Positions 9,723 to 18,644 of a DNA stretch of 64,000 nucleotides are shown here, in pieces. A program made the position numbers and the translations under genes. Every line of letters starts with the position of its first letter. Position 1 is the first letter of the stretch. The notes below the pieces were generated by a model. That model ran no database searches. It saw only the letters and a program-made list of their open reading frames with translations, and had not been told where the DNA came from. The stretch spans positions 1 to 64,000 of the forward strand of contig CBDBDZ010000005.1 of assembly GCA_965204215.1 (NCBI GenBank), read 5' to 3'. The DNA comes from CBDBDZ01 sp965204215 (GTDB lineage: Bacteria > Pseudomonadota > Gammaproteobacteria > Pseudomonadales > GM7GCV1).

Positions 9723-11150
9723 TTAAATACCCTTGGGAATTTTTACAGCTTGAATTGATGTGTATTCTTCTAAGCCGTACACACCAAACTCAACGCCAAA
9801 ACCAGACTGCTTGACACCACCAAACGGAACGTCAGGCTGAAGAGAGCCGTGTTCATTTATCCATGCAGAACCACACTCGAGCCGACACGCAACCTTTTTA
9901 GCCTGCTCAATGTCATCAGACCAAACTGAACCACCCAAACCCGACGCACTGCGATTTGCGCGCTCAATCACGTCATCTAAATCTGAATATTTAATAACCG
10001 GCAACACTGGGCCGAATTGCTCTTCATCAACCAAACGATCTCCATCGGATTGATCCGCCACAATCGTTGGTTGAAAGAAGTAACCTAGACCGTCTATTTT
10101 ATCACCGCCCGCAACAATGCGTGCATTGTTAGATCGAGCGTTATCAACCAGATCTTTTACAATTGCTAGCTGCTTTGCGTTTTGCAACGGGCCTAGTTCA
10201 GTGCTTTCCTCTAAACCATTACCTACTGCAGTGTTGTTGGCTAACTCAGCAAGCGCGGCGCACATTTCTTCGTACTGAGATTCATGCACGTAGAGTCGTT
10301 TTAGCGCAGCACATGTTTGACCGTTATTATGAAAGCCTGCGCCAAATAATTTGGGGGCAACTTCGGCTACGTTAGCACCAGGCAATACAATGCCTGCATC
10401 ATTACCGCCTAACTCTAATGTCAGTCGCTTTAAGTTGACTGCTGCCGACTCCATAACGCGCTTACCCGTTGGCGTTGAACCGGTAAAAATTACTTTATCA
10501 ATACCTTTGTGGGCACTGATGCCAGCACCAATCTCGGTATCACCATGCACGACATTCAAAACCCCAGCAGGCAATACTTCATTCGCCATTTCAAAAAAAC
10601 GAGTCGTCGCAACAGGTGTCAATGGCGAAGGTTTAATCACCACAGTGTTGCCGCTTCTAATCGCTGGCATGACATGCCAAATAGCAATCATTAAAGGCCA
10701 ATTCCACGGCGTAATCGACCCCACCACACCTAACGGCTTGCGATGCATTTCAATTCTGGCATCGTCGTTATCTTGTATTACTTCGACAGGCAAATCTATA
10801 CTGGCATTCGATTGGATCCACGCCATCGCACCGCCGACTTCCATACCTGAGCCAATGCCATTTAATCCACCCATGGGTTTGCCGCTTTCTTTAGTCACCA
10901 GCTCCATTAACTCAGGCATGTTGTCTTGCATGATAGCCGCCAGTTCCATCAGTTTGGATTTACGCTCTTTATCACTGGTGGCAGACCACGCAGGAAAAGC
11001 ATTACGCGCTGCTTGAACGGCATCGTCCAAATCATTCGAACTGGAGAAGTGGCACTGAGAGAATGCTTCTTCAGTCGCTGGATTAAGTACATCGACTGGG
11101 TTTTGAGACTGTCTCAGCTCACCATTAATAATCATCTGTGTTTCTAACAT
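9723..11150 (-). CDS. NAD(P)-dependent aldehyde dehydrogenase
   Basis: 475-aa aldehyde dehydrogenase superfamily enzyme. The catalytic Cys is at about residue 280 (NNGQTCAALK), the general-base Glu at about 246 (TLELGGND), and the substrate-binding Asn lies in TPWNWP near 150. It oxidises an aldehyde to the acid with NAD(P). Its place between an aromatic amine dehydrogenase region and paaK suggests phenylacetaldehyde or indoleacetaldehyde as substrate, giving the aryl acetate that PaaK activates. This is a pathway inference, since the superfamily is broad and the best-matching subfamily cannot be fixed by eye. A 242-bp gap separates it from paaK, so it may be transcribed with paaK or from its own promoter. 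Confidence 0.88.
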   Translation of the reverse strand: MLETQMIINGELRQSQNPVDVLNPATEEAFSQCHFSSSNDLDDAVQAARNAFPAWSATSDKERKSKLMELAAIMQDNMPELMELVTKESGKPMGGLNGIGSGMEVGGAMAWIQSNASIDLPVEVIQDNDDARIEMHRKPLGVVGSITPWNWPLMIAIWHVMPAIRSGNTVVIKPSPLTPVATTRFFEMANEVLPAGVLNVVHGDTEIGAGISAHKGIDKVIFTGSTPTGKRVMESAAVNLKRLTLELGGNDAGIVLPGANVAEVAPKLFGAGFHNNGQTCAALKRLYVHESQYEEMCAALAELANNTAVGNGLEESTELGPLQNAKQLAIVKDLVDNARSNNARIVAGGDKIDGLGYFFQPTIVADQSDGDRLVDEEQFGPVLPVIKYSDLDDVIERANRSASGLGGSVWSDDIEQAKKVACRLECGSAWINEHGSLQPDVPFGGVKQSGFGVEFGVYGLEEYTSIQAVKIPKGI

Positions 11151-11392
11151 GCGGGTATCCTGTTTATTATTCTGAATAGTGTAGACCCCAACTGCGCATG
11201 TGTTAGGTCTGCGTTTTTCAGAGATAAGATGTTAAAGATAATATGACTTTCAATCAAAAAACGCCAAGTCACATTAAGCTCGTTTCACTCAGATAAAACT
11301 ATAAGCGCGAGTATTTTTTTCAACAATCATCAATTGAGATGATAAACACGGCCTATAAACCACCAAGCTATCAATCACCGACTTACTAAACC

Positions 11393-12703
11393 TTACACAT
11401 CTCGCCTATCCCGAACTCTTTGCGCTTTGCCTTCAGACCGTGCTACCTCGCCATGGCGTTTAACATTGATGATTGCACTGATACCAATCATGTCTTTGAT
11501 TCTAGCGGCCAATTCGCTGGCCGCTTGTGCTGCATCAACGCTGTCGTCGATTCGCTCACAGTTTACCGTGACGGAGTCCATATTGCCTTTTTTTCTCAGT
11601 TCAATTTGATAGTGTGGGCTGAGACCGTCTACCGCCAATATTTGTTCTTCAACCTGTGTAGGAAAAACATTGACGCCACGCACAATCAACATATCGTCGG
11701 TTCGACCTGTAATTTTTTCCATTCGCCTCATTGGCCGAGATGTCCCCGGTAACAATCGAGTTAAATCACGAGTGCGGTAACGAATAATAGGCATGGCTTC
11801 TTTGATCAAAGAAGTAAACACCAATTCGCCTAGCTCGCCATCGGGCACTACTTCGCCGGTGTCTGGGTTAATGATTTCAGGATAAAACATGTCTTCCCAA
11901 ACGGTAGGGCCGTCTTTGCTTTCAACACACTCTTGCGCAACACCTGGGCCGATGACTTCTGAAAGGCCATAAATATCGACCGCGTCTATATCTAAACGCT
12001 GCTCTATTTCTGCGCGCATTTCATTGGTCCAAGGTTCAGCGCCAAAAATACCGATTTCGAGCGAGCTGTTCTTAGGATCAATACCCTGCCTCTCAAATTC
12101 GTCAATAAGGTTCAGGCAGTATGAAGGAGTAACGGTAATAATTCGCGGTTTGAAATCCTGAATAAGTTGTACTTGCTTTGGCGTTTGCCCACCAGACATA
12201 GGTACGATGGTACAACCCAAACGCTCGGCACCAGCGTGTGCGCCCAAGCCGCCTGTGAACAAGCCGTAGCCATAAGCATTATGTAAAATATCACCCGGTC
12301 GCCCTCCAGCGGCGCGAAGACTGCGTGCCACCACATTGGCCCAAGCGTCTAAATCATTGCGGGTATAACCCACCACCGTGGGCTTACCCGTAGTGCCACT
12401 GGAGGCATGTAGGCGAACCACCTGTTGGCGAGGCACAGCAAACATGCCAAAGGGGTAATTGTCACGCAGATTGGCTTTAACGGTAAACGGCAGTCTAGCA
12501 AGATCATCTAAGGAATTAATATCATCGGGGTGCACTCCTGCACCATCAAAACTTGTGCGATAAAAGTCCACGTTTTCATACGCTTGCTTGACCGACCATT
12601 TTAAGCGCTGCAATTGCAGCTCACGAAGTTCTTCAAGCGATGCTTTCTCAATTGGCTCGAGATCTTGGTGGTTTTGATTATTATGAGTAAGATGCACTGA
12701 CAT
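11393..12703 (-). CDS. paaK: phenylacetate-CoA ligase PaaK
   Basis: 436-aa adenylate-forming ligase that converts phenylacetate, ATP and CoA to phenylacetyl-CoA, the first step of the Paa pathway and the source of the PaaX effector. The phosphate-binding motif SSGTTGKPTVVGYT lies near residue 90. YGYGLFTGGLGAHAG and the C-terminal ACT-like segment (GRTDDMLIVRGVNVFPTQVE) are PaaK hallmarks. The length is normal for the family. It is the last paa gene of the leftward operon paaF-G-H-I-J-K, 88 bp after paaJ. Possible side activity on indoleacetate is conceivable here, but no sequence feature shows it. Confidence 0.95.
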   Translation of the reverse strand: MSVHLTHNNQNHQDLEPIEKASLEELRELQLQRLKWSVKQAYENVDFYRTSFDGAGVHPDDINSLDDLARLPFTVKANLRDNYPFGMFAVPRQQVVRLHASSGTTGKPTVVGYTRNDLDAWANVVARSLRAAGGRPGDILHNAYGYGLFTGGLGAHAGAERLGCTIVPMSGGQTPKQVQLIQDFKPRIITVTPSYCLNLIDEFERQGIDPKNSSLEIGIFGAEPWTNEMRAEIEQRLDIDAVDIYGLSEVIGPGVAQECVESKDGPTVWEDMFYPEIINPDTGEVVPDGELGELVFTSLIKEAMPIIRYRTRDLTRLLPGTSRPMRRMEKITGRTDDMLIVRGVNVFPTQVEEQILAVDGLSPHYQIELRKKGNMDSVTVNCERIDDSVDAAQAASELAARIKDMIGISAIINVKRHGEVARSEGKAQRVRDRRDV

Positions 12704-12791
12704 TGTAAATTCCTACATAGAAGTTAAAGAGCAAAACATTTAGTCTGAGTATGGGTTCGGATTAGTGATTCAGCCTGTCATTGATTATGAA

Positions 12792-13997
12792 TTAAACACG
12801 CTCGAGGATCATAGCAATACCCTGCCCAACTCCGATACACATTGTGCAGAGCGCAAAACGGCCGTCCGTCACTTCAAGCTGATTAATGGCAGTGGTCACT
12901 AAACGCGCACCAGACATCCCCAATGGGTGACCTAAGGCAATCGCACCGCCATTAGGGTTGACTCTTGGATCGGCATCCTCAAGACCTAAATCTCTGGTCA
13001 CGGCTAAGCCTTGCGCTGCAAAAGCCTCGTTCAATTCAATGGTGTCCATTTGTTCAATACTCAGGCCAGTCATCGCCAACACCTTGCGCACCGCTGGTGC
13101 TGGCCCAAAGCCCATTATTCGTGGCTCAACGCCAACAGTCGCCATTGCCAAAACCTTAACGCGTGGGCGTAAACCATGCAGAGCAATTGCTTGCTCAGAC
13201 GCCAAAAGCAACGCACAGGCGCCATCGTTAACACCCGACGCATTACCAGCCGTTACGGTGCCCTCTTTTTTAAAAGGCGTACCCAATTTACTCAAGGCTT
13301 CAAGGGTTGTATCGCCACGCGGATGTTCATCACGCGCTACCAATATTGCGTCTTTTTTTCGTTGCGCAACGCTCACCGGCACCATTTCAGCATCAAAAAA
13401 ACCAGCCGCTTGTGCAAGCGCTGTTTTTTGTTGGCTGTGTAAAGCAAATTTATCTTGATCTGCTCTGGATATACCAAATTGCTCTGCGACATTTTCAGCC
13501 GTTTCAGGCATCGAGTCGATGCCGTATTGGCGCTGCATTAACTTATTTACAAAGCGCCAACCGATGGTGGTATCAAAGACTGTGCTAGCTCGACTAAATG
13601 CTTGTTCCGCCTTTGGCATCACAAACGGTGCGCGCGACATAGATTCAACCCCACCAGCTATAATCAAATTAGCCTCGCCACCTTTAATCGCTCTGGCTGC
13701 CGTACCCACAGCGTCCATGCCAGATCCGCATAAACGGTTCACAGTCACGCCAGCAACTTGCACAGGCAAACCTGCCAATAAGCCAGACATTCGTGCAACA
13801 TTGCGATTGTCTTCTCCAGCTTGATTCGCGCAGCCATAAATCAAGTCATCAACTTGACTCCAATCCACATCGGCGTTACGTCGCATCAACGCGGCAATTG
13901 GAATAGAGCCTAAATCATCAGGGCGAATAGATGAAAGCGCCCCACCATATCGACCAATGGGGGTTCGAATAGCGTCACAAATGTATGCTTTAGTCAT
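12792..13997 (-). CDS. paaJ: beta-ketoadipyl-CoA / oxo-dehydrosuberyl-CoA thiolase PaaJ
   Basis: 401-aa thiolase II family enzyme. In the Paa pathway it cleaves 3-oxo-5,6-dehydrosuberyl-CoA and later 3-oxoadipyl-CoA, yielding acetyl-CoA and finally succinyl-CoA. The nucleophilic Cys is at about residue 90 (VNRLCGSGMDA), the active-site His in ALGHPLGMSGARL near 355, and the second Cys in CTMCIGVGQG near 388. All catalytic positions are present and the length fits PaaJ/PcaF. Placement between paaI and paaK in the operon supports PaaJ over PcaF. Confidence 0.94.
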   Translation of the reverse strand: MTKAYICDAIRTPIGRYGGALSSIRPDDLGSIPIAALMRRNADVDWSQVDDLIYGCANQAGEDNRNVARMSGLLAGLPVQVAGVTVNRLCGSGMDAVGTAARAIKGGEANLIIAGGVESMSRAPFVMPKAEQAFSRASTVFDTTIGWRFVNKLMQRQYGIDSMPETAENVAEQFGISRADQDKFALHSQQKTALAQAAGFFDAEMVPVSVAQRKKDAILVARDEHPRGDTTLEALSKLGTPFKKEGTVTAGNASGVNDGACALLLASEQAIALHGLRPRVKVLAMATVGVEPRIMGFGPAPAVRKVLAMTGLSIEQMDTIELNEAFAAQGLAVTRDLGLEDADPRVNPNGGAIALGHPLGMSGARLVTTAINQLEVTDGRFALCTMCIGVGQGIAMILERV

Positions 13998-14067
13998 AAT
14001 ACAGGTTTCTTTTTAATGTCGTGTGTTTATGGTTTATTTTCAAAGCTGCGCTGCCACAACTATTAGC

Positions 14068-14099
14068 GTAACAGCCTATAAAAGTAACAGCCTATAAAA
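14068..14099. repeat. perfect 16-bp tandem duplication between paaI and paaJ
   Basis: Two adjacent copies of GTAACAGCCTATAAAA (14068-14083, 14084-14099) in the 119-bp paaI-paaJ spacer, just after the paaI stop. One of several short tandem duplications lying at stop codons in this window. Confidence 0.95.
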
Positions 14100-14116
14100 A
14101 GAGCCGACAGGTGAAA

Positions 14117-14554
14117 TCATTCGATGACAGCGCCACCGACTTCGAAGGAGTTACCATTTAAAATCGCGACAAGTTTGCCGCTTGGATTACTTACCTTAAC
14201 TTGGTAAAGCCCAGTAAAACGACCCCGAGATTGCTCTTGAGCAACTGCCGTCAGAGTTTCACCCACGTTAGCAGGCCGAATAAAATCAATCGAAAAACCC
14301 TGAGCAACGGTTTTCTTATTCGCAGAATTACAGGCATGCGCAAACGCTGTATCGGCCAAGGTTGCAATCAAACCGCCTTGGCACATGCCGTAGCCATTAG
14401 CAAATTCTGGGCGAACCGTCATTGTTAACTCAGCAAAGCCCAGCGCAACGGATTGCACTTCAATCCCCATCATGTGCGCACAATAATCCGTTGAATGCAT
14501 ATGCGATGAGGCTTGGTCAGCACTAATTGGTCGTGGATTTTTTTCTTTTGCCAT
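14117..14554 (-). CDS. paaI: PaaI hotdog thioesterase
   Basis: 145-aa hotdog-fold acyl-CoA thioesterase. It is thought to rescue CoA from dead-end ring-hydroxylated phenylacetyl-CoA intermediates. Family motifs are seen in ANGYGMCQGGLIATLADTAF and IDFIRPANVGETL. The ATG at 14554 is preferred; the codon before it (TTG, 14557) directly follows the paaH stop TAA, so the genes are separated by only three bases and are probably translationally coupled. It is followed by a 16-bp tandem duplication and then paaJ. Confidence 0.93.
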   Translation of the reverse strand: MAKEKNPRPISADQASSHMHSTDYCAHMMGIEVQSVALGFAELTMTVRPEFANGYGMCQGGLIATLADTAFAHACNSANKKTVAQGFSIDFIRPANVGETLTAVAQEQSRGRFTGLYQVKVSNPSGKLVAILNGNSFEVGGAVIE

Positions 14555-14557
14555 CAA

Positions 14558-16147
14558 TTAAACACCCGCAAGAAATCGTTGGTTAAGTAACCAAGGCGAA
14601 CAACGATAGCGTTCTTCACCATAGCTTAATTGTAAATTTTTAAGCACACCAACAACGTTGTGCAAACCCAATCGTTGCCCCCACTCAAGTGGCCCTTCAG
14701 GATAATTAACGCCCAATTTCATCGCCGTATCAACGGCATCAACCGAGCAGACGCCTTGATTAACGGCATCGGCGGCTTCATTCACCAAACAACAGAGCGT
14801 GCGCATTAACAGCATGCCAGGCACATCTTTAATTCGACAAGCCCGTTTATCAATACTGGAGAACAAACTCATTACGTCAATCAGTGCTTGCTCACTCGCT
14901 TGCAGTGCTGGCGCTAAGGCAAGCGTTTCTGCATTTGCGTAGGATCGAGCCAAATCGAATAACACTAATTCACTTTGCCCACAGTTTGCTGCAATGTGTG
15001 TGGCACTTAGCCCGTTAGTGAGCTGCAAACGAGACTGACCGACAATTATATAACCGACTGAGTGTGTGTGGTACTCACCACTGAATGCGCTCATTGATTC
15101 AGCCTCCTGAGCACAGTCTTTACGATTAACCACAATGCCTTTCGCTTCAAACAGCGGCACTAATTCTTCTGCAATACCTAAATCGCCCACAACCGTGATG
15201 TCGCTGGGCGTGACTCGCGACGCTGGTAAATACTCTGGTAAATGCTCTGGTAGATGCTTTGACAAATCACTTTCAGCCGCATCTGAATACGGGTAGTGTC
15301 CTTTTTGACTTTTACGTCCCAATAAACCACCCGCCACCATTTCAGCTTGCAGAACCGACGGTTGAAAACGTTTGTCACCATAGTAAGCCTGATAGACTGA
15401 CTCAGACACAGCAAGGTTAATGTCTTGACCAATCAAGTCCATTAATTCAAACGGTCCCATCCGAAACCCACCACTGGCGCGCATCACCTGGTCAATGGTC
15501 GCAGCACTCGCGGCCTGCTCGTTCAGCGAACGCAAGGCTTCGGCGTAAAAAGATCGCGCCACTCGGTTAACAATAAAACCCGGGGTAGACTTTGCGTGCA
15601 CGGGTATTTTTCCCCATGATTTGGCTGTTTCAAACACAATGTCGGCAACGAGTGCTGACGTGTGAACACCACTGATTACTTCAACCAACTTTAAAACGGC
15701 CGCTGGGTTGAAAAAGTGCATCCCCAATAATCGCTCGGGGTGTTGCAGGTCAGCCGCCAGCGCAGATATCGAAATCGACGAGGTATTACTGGCAATGATT
15801 GTCTCAGAACTGCACAGCGCTTCAAGCTCAGCAAACACCGCACGTTTGATATCAATTTTTTCTACAACGGCTTCTATCACCAACGCCGCCTCAGAAAGCT
15901 CAGTAATATCTTCAGTAGGCAATATTCGCGAGCAAATACTGTCAACGTCTTCTTGAGACTTCTTGCCGCGCGCGACTAATTTTTCGAGGCCACTTTTTAC
16001 ACCAGCCAAACCTTTTGTTGCAGCACCCGCTGCCACATCAAACAGCACCACCTGATGACCAGCCGTGGCCGCCACTTGCGCAATGCCCGCCCCCATGATG
16101 CCAGCACCAATAACGGCAATTTGCTGATCAATGTCTAAGGCTTTCAT
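14558..16147 (-). CDS. paaH: 3-hydroxyacyl-CoA dehydrogenase PaaH
   Basis: 529-aa NAD-dependent dehydrogenase that oxidises (S)-3-hydroxyadipyl-CoA in the Paa pathway. The N-terminal Rossmann motif is IAVIGAGIMGAGIAQ, followed by the 3HCDH core (catalytic His in LLGMHFFNPA, with FIVNRVARSF) and two C-terminal helical 3HCDH domains. The second repeats the 'MKLGVNYPEGP' signature, as in E. coli PaaH, and the length fits. A run of 12-bp repeats inserts HLPEHLPEYLP-like residues in the linker near residues 296-308. It lies between paaG (6 bp upstream) and paaI (directly adjoining). Confidence 0.94.
   Translation of the reverse strand: MKALDIDQQIAVIGAGIMGAGIAQVAATAGHQVVLFDVAAGAATKGLAGVKSGLEKLVARGKKSQEDVDSICSRILPTEDITELSEAALVIEAVVEKIDIKRAVFAELEALCSSETIIASNTSSISISALAADLQHPERLLGMHFFNPAAVLKLVEVISGVHTSALVADIVFETAKSWGKIPVHAKSTPGFIVNRVARSFYAEALRSLNEQAASAATIDQVMRASGGFRMGPFELMDLIGQDINLAVSESVYQAYYGDKRFQPSVLQAEMVAGGLLGRKSQKGHYPYSDAAESDLSKHLPEHLPEYLPASRVTPSDITVVGDLGIAEELVPLFEAKGIVVNRKDCAQEAESMSAFSGEYHTHSVGYIIVGQSRLQLTNGLSATHIAANCGQSELVLFDLARSYANAETLALAPALQASEQALIDVMSLFSSIDKRACRIKDVPGMLLMRTLCCLVNEAADAVNQGVCSVDAVDTAMKLGVNYPEGPLEWGQRLGLHNVVGVLKNLQLSYGEERYRCSPWLLNQRFLAGV
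15225..15260. repeat. three 12-bp in-frame repeats inside paaH
   Basis: GGTAAATACTCT, GGTAAATGCTCT and GGTAGATGCTTT lie back to back and encode repeated xHLP/E units in the linker between the catalytic core and the second C-terminal domain of PaaH. The unit length preserves the frame. Confidence 0.9.
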
Positions 16148-16153
16148 GCTGTG

Positions 16154-16954
16154 CTATTTGCCTTGATAATTTGGCTCACGCTTATTCATAAACGCCTCAA
16201 CACCTTCACGATAGTCATCCGTGCGCCCAGCCACGCCTTGTAAGTCGCGCTCCAGATCAAGTTGCTGATCTAAAGTATTGTTTGAGGAGGCACGAATCGC
16301 GCGCTTAATTAATGCCAAACCTTTGGTTGGCGCTTTTGCCAGTTGTTTGCCTTGCTCGATTACCTCAGTAAGTAGGTCATCGTCTTCACACACCTTGTAA
16401 ATCATTCCCATTGCTTGCGCATCAACAGAATTCACTTTTTCACCCAACAAGCACAAACTCAGGGCAAGCGATTGCCCAACCAGCCTTGGCAACACCCACG
16501 TGCCACCTGAATCTGGCACAAGGCCTAAGCGGTTAAAAGACTGAATAAAACTCGCAGAGCGAGCGGCGTATACAATGTCACACGCCAAAGCAATATTCGC
16601 GCCTGCACCAGCTGCCACGCCATTGACGGCGCAAAGAACCGGCATCTCTAGGCCAGTGATATTGCGAATCAGTGGATTGTAATTATTCTCAACAGATTCA
16701 GCTAAGTCTGGCATTTGTTCAGACACCGCCACTGAGCGATCACTTAAATCTTGTCCCGCACAAAAGCCGCGACCATTACCAGTAATGATTAAGCATCTAG
16801 CCGATGACTCTTTTTTAAGCCGCTTAAATGCGTCTTTTACTTCTGTGTGCATTTGCGTATTAAAACTATTCAAACGGTCGGGACGATTCAAAGTCAGAAT
16901 CGCCAAGCCATCTGTCAGTGAGTACTCGATGTATTGATATTGCGTATCGCTCAT
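16154..16954 (-). CDS. paaG: PaaG epoxyphenylacetyl-CoA isomerase
   Basis: 266-aa crotonase-fold protein. PaaG isomerises 1,2-epoxyphenylacetyl-CoA to the oxepin and also shifts a double bond later in the pathway. The oxyanion-hole segment (GRGFCAGQDLSDR) and the PaaG-type catalytic Asp in NRLGLVPDSGGTW are visible; that Asp separates PaaG from the hydratase PaaF, which has paired Glu. The C-terminus ends FMNKREPNYQGK. Six bp separate it from paaH and 58 bp from paaF. Confidence 0.93.
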   Translation of the reverse strand: MSDTQYQYIEYSLTDGLAILTLNRPDRLNSFNTQMHTEVKDAFKRLKKESSARCLIITGNGRGFCAGQDLSDRSVAVSEQMPDLAESVENNYNPLIRNITGLEMPVLCAVNGVAAGAGANIALACDIVYAARSASFIQSFNRLGLVPDSGGTWVLPRLVGQSLALSLCLLGEKVNSVDAQAMGMIYKVCEDDDLLTEVIEQGKQLAKAPTKGLALIKRAIRASSNNTLDQQLDLERDLQGVAGRTDDYREGVEAFMNKREPNYQGK

Positions 16955-17012
16955 AATAATTGCCTCTTTGTGTTAAAGCCTTGAGATAGTTCTCACTTTA
17001 TTTTATTTGTGG

Positions 17013-17792
17013 TTAACTATTTGTTGGAAATTTTGCTGGTCGTTTCTGCCTAAATGCGGATATACCCTCAGCCGCGTCAGCAGAGACAACCAAACGAAGA
17101 AACGCTTCACGCTCATCGGTCAAACCTTGCACCAGATCAACCTGATAAGCATTCAGAATCATCGTTTTTATTGCACTCGTAGCCGAGCTTGCCTTACTAG
17201 AAATGGTCGCCGCCATAGCGATGGCGCGATCCAAATACACTTCTGGCTCAGCAAGCTCTGAAATTAAGCCTATTTTTAATGCTTCCTGAGCACTGATAAC
17301 CTCGCCAGTAAGCATCAATTTCATGGCAATTGGCTTACCGACTAAACGGGTCAGCCTTTGTGTGCCGCCCGCACCCGGCATTATGCCTAAGTTTACTTCT
17401 GGCTGGCCAAACTTAGCGCTGCTCGAAGCAATCACAATATCCGCGTGCATCATTAGCTCACAGCCACCGCCTAAAGCATATCCGCTAACGGCAGCGATTA
17501 GTGGTTTGCGAAACTCTCTGATAGTGGTCCAAGCCGCTTGGCGTTCTTGCTCGGGGAATTTACCTTGCGCGGCTAATTCTAACTCGTCAATATCAGCACC
17601 CGCCGCAAACGCTCTTTGATCACCTGTTATAACAACACACCTGATAGTATTGTCGTCTACTGATTGTTTAAGACAGTCCGCAAGCTGGCTAAGCATTTGA
17701 GTATTTAATGCGTTCAACGCCTTTGGACGGTTCAACTGAAGTTGCATCACACCCTCTTCAGGATAAGAGACCAGAATGGATTGTTCGCTCAT
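17013..17792 (-). CDS. paaF: PaaF enoyl-CoA hydratase
   Basis: 259-aa crotonase-family 2,3-dehydroadipyl-CoA hydratase. Both catalytic glutamates are present: one in ALGGGCELMMHAD and one in FGQPEVNLGIMPGAGG. The ATG at 17792 is chosen over a TTG three codons upstream because GAG lies at suitable distance. First gene of the leftward paa operon, reading out of the shared divergent promoter at 17874-17918. Confidence 0.93.
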   Translation of the reverse strand: MSEQSILVSYPEEGVMQLQLNRPKALNALNTQMLSQLADCLKQSVDDNTIRCVVITGDQRAFAAGADIDELELAAQGKFPEQERQAAWTTIREFRKPLIAAVSGYALGGGCELMMHADIVIASSSAKFGQPEVNLGIMPGAGGTQRLTRLVGKPIAMKLMLTGEVISAQEALKIGLISELAEPEVYLDRAIAMAATISSKASSATSAIKTMILNAYQVDLVQGLTDEREAFLRLVVSADAAEGISAFRQKRPAKFPTNS

Positions 17793-17873
17793 ATTTCTCA
17801 ATTTTAGATTAAAGTCAGATTAAATAAACGGTTAGCTCAAGCGTATCTAAATAGTGTAACTCAGTCGATTTCA

Positions 17874-17918
17874 ATATGATACATTTTTTTGACACCAATG
17901 ATTTATGCTGTATCATAT
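17874..17918. promoter_or_regulatory. paa divergent promoter with PaaX-type operator
   Basis: Perfect 10-bp inverted repeat ATATGATACA (17874-17883) and TGTATCATAT (17909-17918). Its core is TGATAC, 27 bp, GTATCA, the same architecture as the E. coli PaaX element TGATTC-N27-GAATCA. A good rightward promoter lies inside it: TTGACA at 17889-17894, a 16-bp spacer and TATCAT at 17911-17916. The right operator arm therefore covers the -10 box, and the mirrored left arm offers TATCAT for the leftward paaF operon. A repressor bound here would block both operons. The PaaX assignment rests on spacing and location; phenylacetyl-CoA as inducer is known for the family. Confidence 0.85.
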
Positions 17919-18013
17919 AAGCCTTGATGTCAGTCTCAAAACACAATCAACAAGCGTATTAAATAAACGCTCAAAAACTATTGAATCACTATGTATTTCC
18001 ACACATTATCACC

Positions 18014-18045
18014 TTCGCGAGCACACAATTTCGCGAGTACACAAT
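18014..18045. repeat. 16-bp tandem duplication at paaY start
   Basis: TTCGCGAGCACACAAT and TTCGCGAGTACACAAT (one mismatch) lie back to back; the second copy runs into the ATG of paaY at 18044. The repeat includes the GAG that could act as ribosome binding site. Confidence 0.85.
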
Positions 18046-18637
18046 GCCTAGCTACGAACTAAATGGTATTAGGCCTGTTGTGATGGAGGGTGCCTACGTT
18101 CACCCATTGGCGGTTTTGATTGGCGATGTCATTGTGCACGAGAACTGCTTTGTAGCACCACACGCGGTCATGCGTGGCGATTTTGGCCGTTTAATTTTAG
18201 GCCCAGGTGCTAATCTACAAGACAATTGCACCATGCACGGATTTCCTGACACCGACACAGTGGTTGAAGAAAATGGCCATATTGGTCACGGCGCTATTTT
18301 ACATGGCTGCACGGTGAAGAAAAACGCCTTGGTAGGAATGAACAGCACAGTGATGGATAATGCTATTATCGGCGAAAACAGTTTCGTTGCTGCTAATTCG
18401 TTTATTAAAACGGGGTTTGAAGTGCCCCCTAATTCACTTGCCGCAGGAAGCCCTGCCAAGATAATCCGATCACTGAGTAAAAAAGAAATAGAGTGGAAGT
18501 TCAAAGGCACACTCGAATATCAACAGCTTGCAAAAGAGTATCTTAATAGCCTCAAGGAAGTGCTTCCTGAGCAAAAAATTTCAACTAACCGGACTCGCAA
18601 TAGCCAGTCTAATTTTTCAACTAAACCAAAGCAGTAA
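18044..18637 (+). CDS. paaY: PaaY hexapeptide-repeat thioesterase
   Basis: 197-aa left-handed beta-helix protein of the gamma-carbonic-anhydrase-like group. PaaY is a thioesterase that protects the Paa pathway from CoA depletion. The three metal-ligand histidines of the fold are visible in DNCTMHGF, GHIGHGAI and ILHGC, and hexapeptide repeats such as IGDVIV, VGMNSTV and IGENSFV run through the middle. The ATG at 18044 is chosen because the conserved start (MPSYELNGIRPVV) begins there; an upstream TTG at 17981 would add 21 residues unlike the family. First gene of the rightward operon. Its end lies just before the paaZ start. Confidence 0.9.
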   Translation: MPSYELNGIRPVVMEGAYVHPLAVLIGDVIVHENCFVAPHAVMRGDFGRLILGPGANLQDNCTMHGFPDTDTVVEENGHIGHGAILHGCTVKKNALVGMNSTVMDNAIIGENSFVAANSFIKTGFEVPPNSLAAGSPAKIIRSLSKKEIEWKFKGTLEYQQLAKEYLNSLKEVLPEQKISTNRTRNSQSNFSTKPKQ

Positions 18638-18644
18638 ATTGAAT